The notes: a model not told the origin generated them from the sequence alone. 64,000 nt of DNA from Thermosediminibacter oceani DSM 16646 (GCF_000144645.1 NC_014377.1:1736001-1800000), one strand, 5' to 3'; shown: positions 1 through 10,263, numbered from the stretch's first letter. Numbers and translations: made by a program.

Positions 1-1
1 A

Positions 2-613
2 TCGGCCACTTCGGATCCGCTCCCGGTGGAACCGTACACCGGTGCTCTCAAAAAGACCATCGAGTTTTTTGCAAAACAGGAAAAAGGCCTTTTTCGGTTC
101 GTAACCAAGTTCACCAATGTGGATTCACTGCTGGATGCCCAGCACTGCGGCAGGACTACCTTCCGGTTCAGCATCAATTCTGCTAGCGTCATAAAAAATT
201 TCGAGCACAAGACCCCGCCTCTGGAAGAAAGGATCGAAGCCGCATCAAAGGTCGCGGAGGCTGGATATCCGCTAGGTTTCATTATTGGCCCCATCTTCCA
301 CTATCCCGGATGGGAACAGGAATACGGAGAATTGCTGGAAAACCTCAAGAAGGAGCTTGCCAGCCGGGTAAAACATCCGCCGGAATTCGAACTCATAACC
401 CACCGGTTCACCGCCAGGGCAAAGAAAAACATCCTGGATGTGTTCCCCAGGACGAAGGTGCCGCTTGATAAAAGGGAACGGGTCTTTAAATTCGGCCAGT
501 TCGGCTACGGCAAGTACCTATATCCGCCAGAAAAAATGAAGGATTTAAAGGAGTTTTTCGAAGAAAAAATCCGGGAATATTTCCCGGATGCTAAGGTTCT
601 ATACTTTGTATAA
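2..613 (+). CDS. splB: Spore photoproduct lyase, C-terminal part (cut by window edge)
   Basis: The reading frame is open from base 2, where it reads ATSDPLPVEP, so the gene begins before the window; the GTG at 26 is internal. About 203 C-terminal residues are present and match the C-terminal half of spore photoproduct lyase. This radical-SAM enzyme reverses the spore-specific thymine dimer during germination. The radical-SAM cysteine motif itself lies outside the window. The gene supports a spore-forming organism. A convergent hydrolase gene follows after 12 bases. Confidence 0.9.
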   Translation, partial: SATSDPLPVEPYTGALKKTIEFFAKQEKGLFRFVTKFTNVDSLLDAQHCGRTTFRFSINSASVIKNFEHKTPPLEERIEAASKVAEAGYPLGFIIGPIFHYPGWEQEYGELLENLKKELASRVKHPPEFELITHRFTARAKKNILDVFPRTKVPLDKRERVFKFGQFGYGKYLYPPEKMKDLKEFFEEKIREYFPDAKVLYFV

Positions 614-625
614 ATTTATCGATTT

Positions 626-1432
626 CTAATAATATACATCCGGCCGCCGGTCTTCAAATACGGGGATATATCTCCTCACCTTATCGACGGCTGAAAGGTC
701 AATAGTTGTTTCAAATATGCCCTCCTTTTCATCAGCTTCTAGCAGCACTTCACCCCACGGGTTCACAACAAGGGATATACCCGGAAAGACGGCTTTGCCC
801 TGGCTTCCCACTCTGTTTACACCCACCACGTAGAATTGATTCTCTATGGCCCTGACCATGTTCAGGAGTTTCCAGTGCATCTGTCTTGGTTTCGGCCACT
901 GAGCCGGTACGAAAAGGATTCTGGCTCCGAGCAGCGCTATTTTCCTAATGAATTCCGGGAACCTTATGTCGTAGCATATAGCCAGACCACAGGTTACGCC
1001 GTCCAGGTCAAAGGTGACGGCCCTTTCGCCCGGTGCTACATACTTTTCCTCGCCCATCAGCCTGAACCTGTGGACCTTGTCGTACCGGGCTACAACCTCT
1101 CCGCTCCTGTTGATGACGTAAGCTGTGTTGTACACCCGGGGTTCCTCCGCGGGCGATTCGCTCCTGATGTCGGCTATAGAACCCGCTACTATGTTTATGC
1201 CGTTCTCCGCAGCTACTTTTTTGAGCCATTCTATGGTGGGCCTGCCGTCCCTGTCGGCTATCTCGGAGAGCCTTTCCAGGGCATAACCGGTGTTCCACAT
1301 TTCCGGCAGCACTATCACATCTGGCTTAACTTTTGGCTTCAAAGCCTCCCGCAAGAGCCCTTCCAACTTCCGGCGGTTTTCCACCGGGTCACCATGAGCT
1401 AAATCCATCTGAATAAGACTCACCTTAAGCAT
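626..1432 (-). CDS. Carbon-nitrogen hydrolase (nitrilase / omega-amidase type)
   Basis: The 268-residue protein covers one complete nitrilase-fold domain. The catalytic triad is visible: Glu in VLPEMWNTGY near residue 43, Lys in YDKVHRF near 118 and Cys in GLAICYDIRFPEF near 152. The IRFPE context is typical of the omega-amidase/YafV-like branch, which deaminates alpha-keto acid amides such as ketoglutaramate or ketomethylthiobutyramate. The exact substrate cannot be read from sequence. The ATG has an AAGGAG site 6 bases upstream. It is cytoplasmic, and it reads in the same direction as the ABC exporter genes upstream of it. Confidence 0.85.
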   Translation of the reverse strand: MLKVSLIQMDLAHGDPVENRRKLEGLLREALKPKVKPDVIVLPEMWNTGYALERLSEIADRDGRPTIEWLKKVAAENGINIVAGSIADIRSESPAEEPRVYNTAYVINRSGEVVARYDKVHRFRLMGEEKYVAPGERAVTFDLDGVTCGLAICYDIRFPEFIRKIALLGARILFVPAQWPKPRQMHWKLLNMVRAIENQFYVVGVNRVGSQGKAVFPGISLVVNPWGEVLLEADEKEGIFETTIDLSAVDKVRRYIPVFEDRRPDVYY

Positions 1433-1468
1433 AACGAATCTCCTTTCGTAAAAAATTAACTGACTTCT

Positions 1469-2260
1469 TCAATCAGCCCTTATAACGAACGTATTGCCGG
1501 TTTCGAAGTACTTAAGGCCCATGGAAAAAACAAGATATCCGACAACGTTCAGGAGTATCCCAAATCCCAGGCTCCCAAGTATCCAAAAGTAAGCCCGGTT
1601 ATAAATAACCTGTACGGGGACGTAAGAGATGAAACCCGCCGGGATGACGGTGAATATTATCCATTTGGCCGCTCCCCTGAATATCCAGTTCGGGTACGTG
1701 CTGAAGGTGATCAGGGCGTTGTATAATTCCGTACCGATACCGTCTGCGGATTTGAGGAAAAAGCCAAGAGAACCCAGGATGAGAAGAAAACCGTGGATGA
1801 TTGCAGCCGAGATCGCCGACATCATTAAGAACAGAATAATTGACGCAAGTTCCGGTTTCAGTATGATAAAACTGATAAACCATATGAAAGCTTCCACCAG
1901 ATCCACCAGCTGCATCCTGGCGATTAAAAGGTGAAAGAGCGCATTTTTTGGCCTTACAAGGTAGTACTCAAGCTTACCCTCATTGATAAGCGCCGGGATC
2001 TTGTAAACATTGTAAAAAACGCTGACCAACGCCAAAGCAACGTTCAGCACGGCCCAAATGGTGAACAAATGGACAAACTGCCATTCGGAAATATTGGGAA
2101 ATCTGCGGAAAAACACCCACCAGAAAACCAGCCAGATGGCGCTGTTTAAAAGGGAGCCAAAAAGGGCTATCAGACTGCTGACCCCGTATTCCAGAAGCCC
2201 TTTCGCGTAAATGTATAAATAACCTAAAAACAGGTTGAAGTATTTACCCACCGTTGACAT
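1469..2260 (-). CDS. ABC-2 type transporter permease (second of pair)
   Basis: This is a 263-residue integral membrane protein with about six hydrophobic segments. It resembles the COG3694 permease family that pairs with a COG4587 permease and a COG4586 ATPase. Its start overlaps the end of the preceding permease by 17 bases, so the two are translationally coupled. It presumably forms the heterodimeric channel of the exporter encoded by the three-gene set at 1469-4023. The substrate is unknown. Confidence 0.85.
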   Translation of the reverse strand: MSTVGKYFNLFLGYLYIYAKGLLEYGVSSLIALFGSLLNSAIWLVFWWVFFRRFPNISEWQFVHLFTIWAVLNVALALVSVFYNVYKIPALINEGKLEYYLVRPKNALFHLLIARMQLVDLVEAFIWFISFIILKPELASIILFLMMSAISAAIIHGFLLILGSLGFFLKSADGIGTELYNALITFSTYPNWIFRGAAKWIIFTVIPAGFISYVPVQVIYNRAYFWILGSLGFGILLNVVGYLVFSMGLKYFETGNTFVIRAD

Positions 2261-3044
2261 CCAGGCGTTTCACCCCCATCCGGTATACCGACATCCCAAT
2301 GAGGAACAGCAAAATGCAGAGGAAAGTCTGTTCTGCCATTATGATCAGAGCCTGATTAATATCATAATCCACAAACAATTTAGCAGGAGCATACACCATA
2401 AACCTGAAGGGAAGCCACTCTGACAGCTTGCGGAGAAAAGGCGGAAACAAAGTAATGGGTATTATCATTCCCCCCAGCAGCATCTGCAGCCTGGAATACA
2501 CCAGGAAAAAGGGAGATACATCCTCCACCCAGAACGCGAGAAATCCTACGATAATCATTCCGATAAGGTCGGCCAGCATCGCCAAGGCCACTGTTACTAT
2601 AAGAAAAGGCAGCGTGGATAAGCCGGGAATGTAAGGTCCTATCATAATAGTCATTACGGCGTAACCAACAAGAAGGGTGCATATAAACCGCACCGTCCGC
2701 TCCCCGAAGCTTACGCTTAGTTGAAATAATAGATAGTTATAAGGCCGGGCGAGAGTATAACTAACAGTGCCGGTCCGAATATCTTCTTCGACCTTTTGAT
2801 CCACCCTAGGCCGTGAAATAACGATCGACTCGGTAAATACAAGGTACCACAGCATTTGTTTGAGGTCAAGTCCGGCGATCACCCCGGCGCCGGATCGGCT
2901 GTACGTAACTGTCCATAAGTTGACAAATACAAACAGGATAACCACCAGGAATCCCGACCGGAAGATCACCTCGGAAGTATACGCCAGATAATTCTTGGCG
3001 CTCAAAGCGGAGGCAGCTATGTATTTATCCATCGACTTGAGCAT
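2244..3044 (-). CDS. ABC-2 type transporter permease (first of pair)
   Basis: This is a 266-residue membrane protein with about six hydrophobic segments, related to the COG4587 ABC-2 permeases. The ATG at 3044 follows a GGAG site. The gene overlaps the upstream ATPase gene by 20 bases and the downstream permease gene by 17 bases. Such tight packing indicates one transcript and one exporter complex. No substrate-specific neighbour is present. Confidence 0.85.
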   Translation of the reverse strand: MLKSMDKYIAASALSAKNYLAYTSEVIFRSGFLVVILFVFVNLWTVTYSRSGAGVIAGLDLKQMLWYLVFTESIVISRPRVDQKVEEDIRTGTVSYTLARPYNYLLFQLSVSFGERTVRFICTLLVGYAVMTIMIGPYIPGLSTLPFLIVTVALAMLADLIGMIIVGFLAFWVEDVSPFFLVYSRLQMLLGGMIIPITLFPPFLRKLSEWLPFRFMVYAPAKLFVDYDINQALIIMAEQTFLCILLFLIGMSVYRMGVKRLDVNGG

Positions 3045-4023
3045 TTCTCTCCGCCTCCCTCCCCGCCGGATAACCCGAAAGGTAAATGTGGTGAATTATA
3101 GACTCCAGGGGAGGGTCCTGAATGGTTATGTCGCGAACCATATTGTATGTAACTATCCGGCTCACCACTTCGTTTACATCACACGTTTTTAAATCGACTT
3201 CTAGTCTTACGATAGACCCGTTTTGATCGATTACCCTTGCCCCCGGGGGCAGGTTCAAATCGTTAATGGGTTCGGAAAATTCCACTTCAATGATCTTGGA
3301 ATGGAAAAAGTTTTTTCTCATTTCCCTGATTTTCGACTCCAGCACGATTCTGCCCTCGTTGAGAACTATGACGTCCTCGCAGATTCGCTCGATGTCGCTG
3401 GTATCGTGCGAGGTGAGAATTATGGTCACGTTTTTACTTCGGTTAAGGTCTTTCAAGACATCTATAACCATGGACCTGGCCACCACGTCCAGGCCGATAG
3501 TTGGTTCGTCCAGAAACAGTATCTCGGGATTATGGATGAGCGCTGCTGCAATTTCGCAGCGCATACGCTGTCCCAGAGAAAGCTTGCGCACCGGTTGGTA
3601 GAGGAAGGAACTCAGATCGAATAACTCAACCAGCTCCTTCATTCGCTTTTTGAGCTCTGTTCGGTCTATGTCGTATATCCTGCCTAGCAACTGGAAGGTG
3701 TCGATGGGAGGCAGGTGGTACCACAATTGGGACCTCTGCCCGAATACGGAAGAAATACGGTACGCCAATCTACTGCGGTCTTTAAAAGGGTCCATTCCCA
3801 GAACCTTTATGCTGCCCTGCGTCGGACTGAGAATTCCACACAGCAGTTTTATCATTGTCGATTTACCCGCACCGTTGGGTCCAATTAACGCCAGAGCCCG
3901 CCCGGGTTCCACTTTAAATGAGACGCCTTTTAACGCTTCTATTTTCTGCCACTCCAGGCGCGTCCAGCCCTTAATTTTCCGGAGGATATATCTTTTTGAA
4001 ACACGGTCAACCTCGATACACAA
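3025..4023 (-). CDS. ABC exporter ATP-binding protein
   Basis: The 332-residue ATPase contains Walker A (GPNGAGKST, near residue 50), signature LSLGQRMRCE near 150, Walker B ILFLDEPTIGLD and a switch histidine (LTSHD). The insert near residues 88-105 and the roughly 90-residue C-terminal extension fit the COG4586 (DrrA/NodI-like) subfamily of exporters rather than importers. It is the first gene of the exporter operon and drives the two permeases downstream. The natural substrate (drug, lipid or polysaccharide precursor) cannot be decided. Confidence 0.9.
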   Translation of the reverse strand: MCIEVDRVSKRYILRKIKGWTRLEWQKIEALKGVSFKVEPGRALALIGPNGAGKSTMIKLLCGILSPTQGSIKVLGMDPFKDRSRLAYRISSVFGQRSQLWYHLPPIDTFQLLGRIYDIDRTELKKRMKELVELFDLSSFLYQPVRKLSLGQRMRCEIAAALIHNPEILFLDEPTIGLDVVARSMVIDVLKDLNRSKNVTIILTSHDTSDIERICEDVIVLNEGRIVLESKIREMRKNFFHSKIIEVEFSEPINDLNLPPGARVIDQNGSIVRLEVDLKTCDVNEVVSRIVTYNMVRDITIQDPPLESIIHHIYLSGYPAGREAERNAQVDG

Positions 4024-4121
4024 TAGACCTCACCTCAATTTTCTTTTAAGCATTCTTTCGGTGCATTTTTCATAATTTTACCACCGTTTTTTGCAATGTC
4101 AATATTTTGGAACGAATATGT

Positions 4122-4150
4122 AAAAAAATGGAGCCGCGGGAGACAGCTCC
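4122..4150 (-). terminator. Rho-independent terminator after the GH13 gene
   Basis: On the minus strand a GGAGC...GCTCC hairpin is followed by a seven-T run. It lies 11 bases beyond the stop codon of the oligo-1,6-glucosidase gene. Confidence 0.85.
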
Positions 4151-4160
4151 ATTTACTTAA

Positions 4161-5831
4161 CTAAAATAATTTATAAACCCTTGCTTCGTAAGGTTTCAGA
4201 ATAGTCCTCTTTAAATCACCCTCTACGGGATAATTGGAAAGCAGAAGTTTATAATCTCTGAATTCGACCTCGTCGGAGAGCACAAACTCGACTTCATTTT
4301 CGAAAAAATTGAGAACCACCAGCAGTTTATCATCATCAAGGGTCCGGGTGTAAGCAAAGATGTTTTCATCATCCTCAAGGATCATATTTACGTCCCCGTA
4401 TACTATCGCAGGGTGCTTTTTCCTGAGTTCGATTAGCTTTTTGTAGTAGTAAAAAACCGAATCGGGGTCTTTAAGTGCATTTTCTACGTTGATTTCTCTG
4501 TAGTTTGGATTGACCTTTATCCAAGGGATGCCCGTTGTGAATCCCGCATTTGGACCGGAGTTCCATTGCATGGGAGTTCTGGCGTTATCCCTGCTCCTGG
4601 CGTGGATGGCCTTCATCAACCTTTCGGGGTCATAACCCCCCTTTACCTTTTCGTTATACCAGTTTAAAGTCTCTATATCCCTGTAGTCTTCGATGCTGTC
4701 AAAGGCTACATTGGTCATACCGATTTCCTCGCCCTGGTAAATAAACGGGGTGCCCTGCCAGGTGTGCAGGAGTGTCGCCAGCATTTTGGCCGACTGCACC
4801 CTGTACCTGCCGTCGTTGCCGAAGCGGGAAACCATCCTCGGCTGGTCGTGGTTGTTGAGATAAAGGGCTACCCAGCCTTTATACTTCAATCCTTTATACC
4901 AGTTATACATGATCTTCTTAAAGTCGGTAAGCTTCCAGGGTACCACATCCCACTTTCCTCCGGATCCGCAGTCCAAATCCATGAGTTCAAAGTGGATGAT
5001 CATGTTCAGCTCTTCTCTGTCCTCATCGACATAAAGCCTACCGATTTCCGGCGTCACTCCGGGTATTTCCCCCACCGTCATTATGTCGTATTTGCTAAAG
5101 GCTTCCCTGTACATCTCATGCAGATAGTCATGAACTTTCGGGCCGTTCAAGTAAAATCTGGAACCCGGGAATCTTTCCCCCTGAGGATTAGGATCGTCGG
5201 GAAGCCCTTCAACTTTCGAGATCAGGTTGATAGCGTCCAACCTGAAACCGTCGATGCCTTTCTTTAACCACCAGTTTATCATTTCGTAGATTTCTTTCCT
5301 CAACCGCGGATTTTCCCAGTTAAGGTCCGGCTGCTTGACGGCAAACAGGTGCAGGTAATACTCCCCGGTCCTTTCGTCATATTCCCAGGCAGGGCCGCCG
5401 AATATGGAAACCCAATTGTTGGGCTCCCGGCCGTTCTGCCCTTCCCTCCATATGTAATAGTCCCTGTAAGGACTGTGCTTCGAGGAGCGGGATTCTATGA
5501 ACCATTTGTGCTCGTCGGAGGTGTGGTTCACCACAAGGTCCATAATGAGCTTCATTCCCCTCCTGTGCGCCTCTTGAAGCAGTTCGTCGAAATCGGCCAT
5601 AGTGCCAAACTCATCCATAATATCGTAGTAATCGCTGACATCATAACCGTTGTCAGCATTCGGCGATTTGTACACCGGGTTGAGCCAGATCGCGTCCACA
5701 CCCAGCTCCTTCAGGTAATCTAGTTTCTGGATAATTCCCCTCAAATCGCCTATACCGTCACCGTTGGAATCGTAAAAGCTCCTCGGGTATATTTGGTAGA
5801 CTACGGCTTCTTTCCACCATTTTCTGTTCAT
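4161..5831 (-). CDS. Oligo-1,6-glucosidase / alpha-glucosidase (GH13)
   Basis: The 556-residue length matches GH13 subfamily 31 enzymes. Conserved regions are visible: DLVVNHTS, GFRLDAINLISK (nucleophile Asp near 199), VGEIPG (acid/base Glu near 254) and NNHDQPR (transition-state Asp near 329). Gly-Glu-Glu-Ile-Gly after PFIYQ is also typical. The enzyme should release glucose from isomaltose-type alpha-1,6 oligosaccharides; related members act on trehalose 6-phosphate or sucrose. No signal peptide is present, so it works on imported sugar. Its neighbours are a YesN-type regulator and a sugar ABC importer. Confidence 0.88.
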   Translation of the reverse strand: MNRKWWKEAVVYQIYPRSFYDSNGDGIGDLRGIIQKLDYLKELGVDAIWLNPVYKSPNADNGYDVSDYYDIMDEFGTMADFDELLQEAHRRGMKLIMDLVVNHTSDEHKWFIESRSSKHSPYRDYYIWREGQNGREPNNWVSIFGGPAWEYDERTGEYYLHLFAVKQPDLNWENPRLRKEIYEMINWWLKKGIDGFRLDAINLISKVEGLPDDPNPQGERFPGSRFYLNGPKVHDYLHEMYREAFSKYDIMTVGEIPGVTPEIGRLYVDEDREELNMIIHFELMDLDCGSGGKWDVVPWKLTDFKKIMYNWYKGLKYKGWVALYLNNHDQPRMVSRFGNDGRYRVQSAKMLATLLHTWQGTPFIYQGEEIGMTNVAFDSIEDYRDIETLNWYNEKVKGGYDPERLMKAIHARSRDNARTPMQWNSGPNAGFTTGIPWIKVNPNYREINVENALKDPDSVFYYYKKLIELRKKHPAIVYGDVNMILEDDENIFAYTRTLDDDKLLVVLNFFENEVEFVLSDEVEFRDYKLLLSNYPVEGDLKRTILKPYEARVYKLF

Positions 5832-5931
5832 AAAAGGTTCTCCCCTTTCCGATGGTATTTGCTACCGGTAATATTTTGTATAAAAATAATGAACTTTTAA
5901 ATAATACTAGTTTATTATTTGGTGTAATTTT

Positions 5932-7032
5932 TTACAGGATTTTCTCCCTGTATTCCCTGGGGGTTAGGCCCGTTATGCTCTTGAATATTTTGCTGAAATA
6001 ATGGGGGTCCGTATACCCTACCGCATCCGAAATCTCGTAAATTCTTAACCTGACATCCTTCAACATCTCCTTGGCCCTCTCCACGCGGTACTCGGTGAGA
6101 TACTCACAAAATCCCTGGCCCATTTCGGTTTTAAATAGGGTGCTCAGGTAATTCGGGGTTATATAAAGCCGCTCGGCTATGCTGTTCAAAGTCAGGTTTT
6201 TATCGTGGTAGTTTTCCTTTATTATCCTCACCACTTCTTCCACCAGCTTCTTGTTTCTGACGTTTTTGTTCAAACCGATGCACTCGCATATAATTTCTAT
6301 GAGGTCCTTCATCCAGCCGTAAAGTTCTTCCTTCGATTTTTTACGTGAAATCTCAGCCCAGGGGTCTGTGTTTTTAAAAAGAATGTCCACGTTTTCACCT
6401 ATTTCTATAACCGAACGGGTAATTATGGCGACGAGCTCAAATCCCCACCTTTTTAGGAATTCCAGGGAGTAGTTTTTACTGCAGAACTCGTCCCAGATCC
6501 GCTGAAAAATTTCCAGTGCAAGGGGGCCGTCGGCTCTCTTCACCGCTTTTGCTAGTTCCTCTTCCATCTTTAGGGGAAATCTAGAGCTTTCGGGCTTGAA
6601 AAATTCCATATCTTCCCGGTTGAGCTGCGGTATAACACGGTTTTCACTGTCCAGCATTTCTTGCTTTTTTCTAACGGCCTTCTCCATAGTTTTCTTCAGT
6701 TCGTCCAGGTCAATGGGCTTCAAAATATAGTCAAAGGCTCCCAGCCTTATTGCCTCCTGGGCGTACCTGAACTCGTCGTAGGCGCTCAAGAGCACGACAA
6801 TCACCGACGGATCTATTTCCTTCACTCTACCGGTGAGCTCCAGCCCGCTCATGAATGGCATGCGGATGTCGGTCAGGATCACGTCGCAGCCGCAGGAAGT
6901 AAAAATTTCGAGGGCTTCCCTGCCGTCCCGGGCGCACCCTACGACCCGGAGTCCTAGTTCATCCCAGTTGACGGACTCCTTCAAACCTTCCCTCACTATA
7001 GGTTCGTCGTCGGCTATTATGAGTTTCAGCAT
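5932..7032 (-). CDS. Two-component response regulator, AraC-type output (YesN-like)
   Basis: I take the ATG at 7032, because the receiver domain starts there (MLKLIIADDEP); an upstream in-frame start would only add a nine-residue tail. The receiver domain spans residues 1-120 with the phosphoacceptor Asp in ILTDIRMP near residue 54 and the conserved Lys in YILKPID. The last 100 residues form an AraC-type double helix-turn-helix ending PREYREKIL. Such regulators activate sugar ABC transporter genes. Its partner kinase gene immediately upstream is frameshifted. Confidence 0.9.
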   Translation of the reverse strand: MLKLIIADDEPIVREGLKESVNWDELGLRVVGCARDGREALEIFTSCGCDVILTDIRMPFMSGLELTGRVKEIDPSVIVVLLSAYDEFRYAQEAIRLGAFDYILKPIDLDELKKTMEKAVRKKQEMLDSENRVIPQLNREDMEFFKPESSRFPLKMEEELAKAVKRADGPLALEIFQRIWDEFCSKNYSLEFLKRWGFELVAIITRSVIEIGENVDILFKNTDPWAEISRKKSKEELYGWMKDLIEIICECIGLNKNVRNKKLVEEVVRIIKENYHDKNLTLNSIAERLYITPNYLSTLFKTEMGQGFCEYLTEYRVERAKEMLKDVRLRIYEISDAVGYTDPHYFSKIFKSITGLTPREYREKIL

Positions 7033-7058
7033 AACAGCACCCCTGAAAATCAAATGCA

Positions 7059-8752
7059 TTAAGTTATCCTGGGTACCCTGATAACCGCCACCGTGTTGCC
7101 GTCCTGTATACGGTAGCTAAGACCATATTCTTCACCGTAATACAACTTTAACCTCTCATTCACGTTTTTTATGCCGTAACCGTTGCTAACTTCGCCCCCG
7201 GAATTCAATAAACTGTTAATTTTATCCAGGTCCGGGGCGTTCCCGTTGTTTTCCACCTCGAACACTACTTCATTACCCTCTGCAAATCCCCTTATTTCGA
7301 TATACCCTTTGCCCTGGTAGGTCTCTATTCCGTGAATTATGGCATTCTCCACCAGGGGTTGAAGTATCAACTTGATGATCTTGCAGTCGAAAATATCTTG
7401 GCTTATGCGGTAATATACGTCAAATTTATCGGAAAACCTTATCTTCTGTATGGTGATATAGCTTTTAACCTGCCTCAATTCGTCTTCGACGGTTATCACA
7501 TCATTTCCCCGATTGAGGCTGTACCTTAGTATGGAAGCCAAAGATGTCACCATTTTACTTATATCCGGCACGTTGTTCTTTATAGCAAGCCAGTTTATAG
7601 AATCTAGGGTGTTATAAAGAAAATGTGGGTTTATCTGGGCTTGAAGAGCTTCAATTCTGCTTCCTTTTTCTTTATTCTGGATACGTAAACTTCCTGAATT
7701 AGATCGTTGATCATCTTTATCATGTAATTGAAACTGGAGTAAAGTATCGCTATCTCGCCCTTTAAAGGGGTACTGACGCTCAAATTTAGGTCTCCGTTTT
7801 CAACTTTTTTCATTATGCCGGCTAGGCTCATGATGGGGTTGGAGATACTGCATGAAAAATACACTGACATCATTACCGCTACGAGGAGACTGATTATTGC
7901 TATAAGGTAGATTATATTTCTTGCCATGTCAGCCTTCCTGGTAAGCTCGTCCACCGGTACCACACCGACCAGCTTCCAGCCCGTCTGCGGAAGTGTATTG
8001 TATATGACCCTCATCTCGCGCCCGTTTAAATTTACGCGGTCACTACCGGATGTTGCGTCCAACAAATTAAACGGCACCGTCATATTTTCGTCAATCGGAT
8101 AAATCGTTTGGCCCCGGTTGTCAAGGAGAAACACCCTTCCGGTCTTCCCCAAGCGAATTCCAGAGAGTATGGATTTTATCACGTCCAAGTCTATGTCTAC
8201 CGACACCACCGCCAGCGGATTGGTGTAATTTTTAACATCGAATACGAGCCTCGACACCGAGATCTGAGGCCTGCCGAAATCGTTGGAAACCCGCCAGTAG
8301 AGCTTACCTCCCATATGCACCGTGGTCCTGTACCAGTCTTGCCCTTCAACAATCCCGGCCGACATTACATCATTCTGGGTGTGCCTCATGGGGTACATTT
8401 TCTTATTTATAGCGTAGACCTCTATAGATGAATAGCTGTCGTTGAAAATCCCCTGATAGAGCAGGTTGTTTCTTATGGCGGTTATTTCTCGGTTGATCTC
8501 GAAGGGTGACGCACTTTCCCTCGATAGATTACTCTGGAGCTCCCTGTTCATCGATACCGAGAATATGGCATTTTTCGCCTCGTCAAAGATGCCTGATATA
8601 TTTTTGCCTGCCTGATCCAAAGCCTGCACAGTGGTCCTCTGGATCTCCTCGTTTATCATCCTGGCGGTTATGTTGCTGGTAACGGCTGCGGCAACGAGGA
8701 GCGGAACTACGCTTATTAGGATGTAGGATACTAGTAGCCTCTTGAACAGCAC
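7059..8752 (-). pseudogene. YesM-type sensor histidine kinase, split by a one-base frameshift
   Basis: The first 373 codons (8752 to 7631) encode a membrane segment, an extracellular dCACHE-like sensor, a second membrane segment and a HAMP linker, ending in a stop after KLFKPR. Shifting by one base at about 7649 restores the frame: ALQAQINPHFLYNTLDSINW follows and joins directly to the ATPase part ending at 7059 (N box LILQPLVENAIIHG, G box NGYGIKNVNERL). One lost G after GAATTGAAG explains everything. The H box lies just after the break, so neither piece alone can autophosphorylate. It could be a true mutation or a sequencing error; everything else is intact. Confidence 0.88.
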
Positions 8753-8923
8753 AAGAATTCACCCGCCCAACAAAACTACCTTTATTAAATTATATAAAAT
8801 TTGATAATATGTTTTCAAAGTATAATAAAAAAATTCACTAAATATTAAAAATGCCTTATTTATTTACAATTTGGTTTTAATAAAATAATCTTGGAAACAT
8901 AATTCTCTAGGGAGGGAGATCAC

Positions 8924-10219
8924 ATGTTTAAAGGTCTAAAACCGCTGGCACTCTTACTGATCGCAACCCTTGTAGCCGGTATGCTTTCAGGATGCAGCTC
9001 CGGAAACAATAATAATGTTCCTGCGGGGAGCGGCAGCGGAAGTGAAGTTGTAACCATAACTTATGCTTCCGGCAAGGATTCCACACCTGCTACCAAGAAA
9101 TTAATCGAAGCTTTTGAGAAAAAATACCCGAATATCAAGGTGAAATTTTTAGAACTGCCTCAATCCCCCGATGACCAGCACAACGCCTATGTAACCGCCC
9201 TTTCAGCCGGCGATTCCAGTATGGATGTGATTGCCCTTGACATCATTTGGCCTCCGGAATTTGCCGCGGCGGGCTGGGTACTGCCTCTGGACGATAAATT
9301 CACCCCTGAAATGAGAGAGAAATTTTTAACAGGTCCGGTTGAAGCGGTTACTTATAACGGTCACGTGTGGGCAGTCCCTAGGTATACAGATGCGGGGATT
9401 CTTTACTACAGAAAAGATATAATCCAGAACCCGCCCGAAACCTGGGATGATCTCATAAAGATGGCCAAAGCAAACGTGGGCAAGGGCGGCACAAAATACG
9501 GGATAGTATTCCAGGGCAATCAATACGAAGGTCTGGTTTGCAACGCCCTTGAGTTTATCGGCGGCAACGGCGGCAGCATCCTCGAGGGCGACCGGGTCGT
9601 CATAAATTCGCCGCAGGCTATAGCAGGCCTGCAGAATATGGTTAATCTGGTTAAGGAAAAGATAGCTCCTCCGGGCATTACCACCTACAAGGAAGAAGAC
9701 GCGAGGATAGTATTCCAGCAAGGTGAAGCTCTGTTCATGAGAAACTGGCCTTATGCCTGGGCGCTACTAAACGCGGACGACTCTCCGGTTAAGGGCAAGG
9801 TCGGTATCGCCCCCATCCCCAGAGGTAAGGACGGCAAGGCGGGAACTCCAGCGCTTGGAGGATGGAACCTAGCTATAAATAAATACTCAAAGCACCCGGA
9901 AGAAGCCTGGAAGTTCATCGAATTCGTAACCAGCGAGGAAGGTCAGAAGATTTCAGCGCTTTACGGTGGCGTCCTTCCTACTTTGAAATCTCTTTATCAG
10001 GATAAAGAAATCCTGGAAAAGAACCCGTACTGGGCCGACTTTTACGATGCTTTCATAACCGCTAAGCCTAGACCGGTATCGCCCTTCTACACGCAGATGT
10101 CCGACTCTATGCAGATTAACTTCCACAAAGCCCTCACCGGCGAGATTACGGCTGAACAGGCGATTAAAAACATCGAAAAGGACCTGAACGAAATAATCAA
10201 AAACAGCGGAAAGAAGTAG
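8924..10219 (+). CDS. Sugar ABC transporter substrate-binding lipoprotein
   Basis: The 431-residue protein has a lipoprotein signal peptide with lipobox LSGC (Cys near residue 24) followed by a Gly/Ser/Asn-rich linker. The rest matches family-1 extracellular solute-binding proteins of the MalE/UgpB type. The ATG has a GGGAGGGAG site. It lies divergently from the kinase/regulator pair, with a 171-base AT-rich intergenic region between them. It should capture an oligosaccharide, perhaps isomalto- or malto-oligosaccharide given the glucosidase nearby. No ATPase gene belongs to this cluster. Confidence 0.92.
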   Translation: MFKGLKPLALLLIATLVAGMLSGCSSGNNNNVPAGSGSGSEVVTITYASGKDSTPATKKLIEAFEKKYPNIKVKFLELPQSPDDQHNAYVTALSAGDSSMDVIALDIIWPPEFAAAGWVLPLDDKFTPEMREKFLTGPVEAVTYNGHVWAVPRYTDAGILYYRKDIIQNPPETWDDLIKMAKANVGKGGTKYGIVFQGNQYEGLVCNALEFIGGNGGSILEGDRVVINSPQAIAGLQNMVNLVKEKIAPPGITTYKEEDARIVFQQGEALFMRNWPYAWALLNADDSPVKGKVGIAPIPRGKDGKAGTPALGGWNLAINKYSKHPEEAWKFIEFVTSEEGQKISALYGGVLPTLKSLYQDKEILEKNPYWADFYDAFITAKPRPVSPFYTQMSDSMQINFHKALTGEITAEQAIKNIEKDLNEIIKNSGKK

Positions 10220-10263
10220 TGGCAGCTTTAGGCTGCCACTCTTTTCGAAGGGGTAAAAGTGTC

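Noticed and set aside
836-1402. 188-codon open frame antisense to the nitrilase-family gene
   Set aside because: The opposite strand encodes an intact catalytic triad; this frame shows no family features.
7640-7660. Programmed ribosomal frameshift in the sensor kinase
   Set aside because: No slippery heptamer or downstream structure is seen at GAATTGAAGCTC, so a mutation or base-call error is more likely.
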